Origin: an uncultured Gemmatimonadales bacterium
GTDB lineage: Bacteria; Gemmatimonadota; Gemmatimonadetes; Longimicrobiales; Gaopeijiaceae
DNA length: 9,176 nucleotides
Assembly (NCBI GenBank): GCA_937982605.1
Contig: CALJLC010000209.1
Coordinates: 1-9,176, forward strand
Direction: 5' to 3'
Position numbers and translations under genes: made by a program
Notes under the pieces: model-generated
Seen by the model: the letters and a program-made list of their open reading frames with translations, nothing else
Databases searched by the model: none
What the model was told of the DNA's origin: nothing
In this document: positions 6,761-9,176 of the stretch, piece after piece
Layout: each line of letters starts with the position of its first letter
Numbering within the stretch: the first letter of the stretch is position 1

Positions 6761-9106
6761 ATGAAGCGGGCGTTCGGTCCGCTTCCGTATCCTCCTGCCG
6801 CCGGACGTTTCGTGACCGCCCACGCCTGCTCCGCCGCCCGAACCGTCCGCCGGGGCGGCCGTCGCTCCGAATCGGCTCTCCTGCGCCTGGTGCCTGCGTT
6901 CTGTCTTTCCGCCCTGCTGGCCGGCTGCGGAGGCGGCGGGACGACTGTCGTCGAGGAGCCGGTCGCCACCACGCTCTCGATCTCGCCGGGCGCCGTCGCC
7001 TTCTCTTTCCTGGGAGAGAGCCGGCTGCTCGCGGGCAACGTCCTCGATCAGAACGGGGATCCCTTCGCGGGCGCGACGGTGACCTGGTCGAGTGACGAGC
7101 CGACGATCGTCTCCATCGACGGGACGGGCCTGGCCACCGCCGAGAGCAACGGTACCGCCGTCATCACCGCCTCGGCCGAGGGACTCACCGCCACGCTCAC
7201 GATCACCGTGGCGCAGGTGGCCCGGGTGATCCAGATCGTGCAGGGAGACGATCAGGACGCGGTCGCGGAGAACCCGCTCCCGGACACGATCGTCATCCGC
7301 GTGACCGACCTCGGCAACTTCCCGGTCGAGGGTGTCGACGTGCTCTTCGAGCCTTCGCCCACCGCGGGCACCGTGAGCGAGGGCACCGTGACCACCCCGG
7401 CCGACGGCTTCGCCCGGACGGTCTGGACGCTGGGCACGGAGTTCGGTCCGCAGACGATGCAGGTGACCGCCGGGACGATCTCGGTCACGCTCGACGCCTT
7501 CTCACGCAGCGCCACCCCGATCGCGGACGTCTACTTCACGACGAACGTCGCCGTCATCCGTCCCGACCCGACGACCCAGGACAGCCTGATCGCCCGGGCG
7601 ACCGTCCGGAACCAGGGGGATCTGGCCACCGACCCGACCTTCCGGGTCCAGGCGCTCGTCGACGGAGTGGAGGTCGGCTTCGTGGACGAGGCCCAGCTCG
7701 ACCCGGGTCAGCAGCGTTCGGTGTCGGTCCCGCTCGGGATGCTCGCCGCGGGCTCCCGCCAGGTCACGCTCGTGCTGGACCCCGCCGATGCGATGCCCGA
7801 GCTCATCGAGACGAACAACGAGGGCACGCGCAACGTGAACGTGCTGGCGCAGGCGCCGATGAGCACGGGCACACCCGTGACCGGTCTGTCCGCTGGCGTG
7901 GGCCAGGAGCTCCTCTTCGTCCTGGAGATCCCACCGGGCTCGGACGACGCGCTCACGATCGAGGTGACCGACGCCTCCGCGGGGGCCCAGGACGATCTCG
8001 ATCTCTTCGTGCACGAGGGCGCGCGGCCCGGCTTCCGCGAGGACTACACGGACTGCGTGAGCGCCGGGCCGAGCACCGCGGAGTCGTGTCAGATCGTCTT
8101 CCCCGAGGGGACGTACCACATCCTCCTGCATGCGTGGGAAGACACCAGCGGCCAGTTCAACCCGACCGGATTCACGGACGTGACGCTGACCGCCACGCTG
8201 GGCAACACGATCCTGCCCTTCGACGTCGAGGTCGAGTTCGTGGACAACGGGACTCCGTCCCAGGACCAGGCCTTCCTCGACGCGGCCGTGCGCTGGACGG
8301 ACATCATCCGGGGTGACATCCCCCAGCAGGACTTCAGCGGCAACCCGGTCCCGGCCGGGGCGTGCTTCGCCGACCAGCCCGCCATCTCCGACGTCATCGA
8401 CGACGTGCGCATCTTCGTGCAGATCGAGCCGATCGACGGGGCCGGCGGTACACTGGCGCAGGCCGGTCCGTGCTTCCTCAGGGGGATCTCGAACCTGCCC
8501 GTCTTCGGCGCCATGATCTTCGACTCCGAGGATCTGACGCAGCTGGAGGCGAACGGCACCATGGTCGCCGTCGTCCTGCACGAGATGGGGCACGTGCTCG
8601 GGATCGGCACGATCTGGGACGAGAAGGACCTCATCCAGGCGCCGTCGCTTCCCAACAACACGGGCGCGGACACCCACTTCACCGGGGACGGCGCCATCGA
8701 GGCGTTCGACGACGCGGGCGGCACGTCGTACACGGACTCGAAGGTCCCGGTCGAGAACATGGCCGGGCCCGGTTCGTCCGACGCGCACTGGCGCGAGGCC
8801 GTGCTGGACGTCGAGCTGATGACGCCCTTCATCGAGGCCGTCGGCGTCATCCCGCTCAGCGCGATCACCGTACTCTCGCTGCAGGATCTGGGGTACGGGG
8901 TCGACGTCACGGAGGCCGACCCGTACGTGCTGCCGCCCCTCCCGGCGCTCATGGCCTCGCCCGCGCGGCGCTCGGTGATCGACCTGAGCGGCGACGTCCG
9001 CCAGGGTCCGGTGGCGATCGTCGACCAGAAGGGACGGATCGTGGAGATCGGACGAGGGCCGTGGCGGGCAGGAGCGGCGGCCCCGGGGCGCGCCGCGTCA
9101 TGGTAA
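6761..9106 (+). CDS. Exported multidomain lipoprotein with C-terminal leishmanolysin-like (M8) zinc metallopeptidase domain
   Basis: This is a predicted surface or periplasmic lipoprotein peptidase of 781 residues. The lipobox is LAGC with Cys56, followed by a Gly/Thr tether. Domains in order are a Big_2-type Ig fold (~68-151, with VTWSSDEPTIVSID), a second Ig/invasin-like fold (~152-248), a CARDB-like adhesive domain (~255-363, ending near ETNNEGTRNV), and a PPC-like beta domain (~370-480, with Cys432 and Cys443). The metallopeptidase domain (~481-730) has zinc-site HEMGH (His607, Glu608, His611), Gly614, third ligand His676 in DAHWRE and Met-turn Met687 in ELMTP. Cys535 and Cys571 could form a disulfide. 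A ~50-residue tail follows. Proteolysis is inferred from intact catalytic residues; the substrate is unknown. The pre-lipobox segment is unusually long (55 residues), so translation may start downstream, for example at GTG 6812. The gene lies between two hairpins, so it is probably monocistronic. Confidence 0.88.
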   Translation: MKRAFGPLPYPPAAGRFVTAHACSAARTVRRGGRRSESALLRLVPAFCLSALLAGCGGGGTTVVEEPVATTLSISPGAVAFSFLGESRLLAGNVLDQNGDPFAGATVTWSSDEPTIVSIDGTGLATAESNGTAVITASAEGLTATLTITVAQVARVIQIVQGDDQDAVAENPLPDTIVIRVTDLGNFPVEGVDVLFEPSPTAGTVSEGTVTTPADGFARTVWTLGTEFGPQTMQVTAGTISVTLDAFSRSATPIADVYFTTNVAVIRPDPTTQDSLIARATVRNQGDLATDPTFRVQALVDGVEVGFVDEAQLDPGQQRSVSVPLGMLAAGSRQVTLVLDPADAMPELIETNNEGTRNVNVLAQAPMSTGTPVTGLSAGVGQELLFVLEIPPGSDDALTIEVTDASAGAQDDLDLFVHEGARPGFREDYTDCVSAGPSTAESCQIVFPEGTYHILLHAWEDTSGQFNPTGFTDVTLTATLGNTILPFDVEVEFVDNGTPSQDQAFLDAAVRWTDIIRGDIPQQDFSGNPVPAGACFADQPAISDVIDDVRIFVQIEPIDGAGGTLAQAGPCFLRGISNLPVFGAMIFDSEDLTQLEANGTMVAVVLHEMGHVLGIGTIWDEKDLIQAPSLPNNTGADTHFTGDGAIEAFDDAGGTSYTDSKVPVENMAGPGSSDAHWREAVLDVELMTPFIEAVGVIPLSAITVLSLQDLGYGVDVTEADPYVLPPLPALMASPARRSVIDLSGDVRQGPVAIVDQKGRIVEIGRGPWRAGAAAPGRAASW

Positions 9107-9125
9107 CAAAACGAGTTGCCGCCGG

Positions 9126-9162
9126 CCCGGGCGGGGGCGGCGGCACTCCCCCGCTCGGGTTT
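9126..9162 (+). terminator. Intrinsic terminator after the metallopeptidase gene
   Basis: CCCGGGCGGGGG (9126-9137) pairs with CCCCCGCTCGGG (9148-9159) as 12 bp with one G-T wobble around a 10-base loop. TTT follows directly, then AAAAATC. It begins 19 bases after the TAA stop. The stem is very strong and the T run short. An alternative 8-bp hairpin (9117-9124 with 9138-9145) would compete with it. Confidence 0.75.
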
Positions 9163-9176
9163 AAAAATCAAAGTGA

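Noticed and set aside
6848..6868. Arg-rich RRGGRRS stretch in the lipoprotein N-terminus as a possible Tat signal
   Set aside because: The twin arginines are not followed by a Tat-like x-F-L-K consensus; the basic residues fit an ordinary n-region before the lipobox.
5205..7038. Large - strand open frames opposite the channel gene and operon end
   Set aside because: Low-complexity antisense translations that cross the operon-end hairpin; no family features.
7502..9171. Two long - strand open frames (7502-8788 and 8089-9171) opposite the metallopeptidase
   Set aside because: The + frame has a lipobox, Ig/CARDB/PPC folds and an HExxH site. The antisense frames show none and overlap each other.
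1..9176. CRISPR array, tRNA/rRNA, transposase or attachment sites
   Set aside because: No regularly spaced repeats, cloverleaf-like segments, transposase-like proteins or terminal repeats were seen on either strand.

Overview
The window is dense, GC-rich bacterial DNA (roughly 70% G+C by eye). All genes recognised lie on the + strand, and no stretch longer than about 130 bases is without a gene. The long open frames on the - strand and in other + frames are compositional shadows. The lipoprotein that combines a bacterial Ig-like domain, a CARDB-like domain and a leishmanolysin-like metallopeptidase, together with the G+C content and the style of the efflux operon, suggests a Gram-negative bacterium, possibly Gemmatimonadota or a similar soil or marine lineage. 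That placement is inference from protein style, not a search result.

Layout. (1) Positions 1-929 hold the C-terminal ~308 residues of an iron-sulfur photolyase of the PhrB / CryB / 'deoxyribodipyrimidine photolyase-related' family. All four expected cluster cysteines are present. (2) Positions 930-1062 are a 133-base spacer with a hairpin directly after the photolyase stop, an 11-bp inverted repeat, and an AGGAG ribosome site that points to ATG 1063 for the next gene. (3) Positions 1063-6647 hold a compact three-gene tripartite RND efflux operon: periplasmic adaptor, HAE1-type inner-membrane pump and TolC/OprM-type outer-membrane channel. The first two genes are 4 bases apart and the last two overlap by 8. 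The operon ends in a strong 10-bp GC hairpin only 7 bases after the stop. (4) Positions 6761-9106 hold a large exported lipoprotein. It has a lipobox, two Ig-like domains, a CARDB-like domain, a pre-peptidase (PPC)-like domain, and a C-terminal metzincin domain with HEMGH, a distal zinc-ligand histidine and a Met-turn. A 12-bp terminator hairpin with a short T run follows the stop.

Functionally, the three efflux genes would form one envelope-spanning, proton-driven export machine. The photolyase fragment (DNA repair) and the surface metallopeptidase look like separate transcription units, since a hairpin lies between each of them and the operon. I saw no tRNA, rRNA, CRISPR array, transposon or prophage signature. 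The least routine parts are the multidomain M8-like surface peptidase with its odd 5' end, and the paired inverted repeats in front of the efflux operon. I did not find convincing evidence of a wholly new system.
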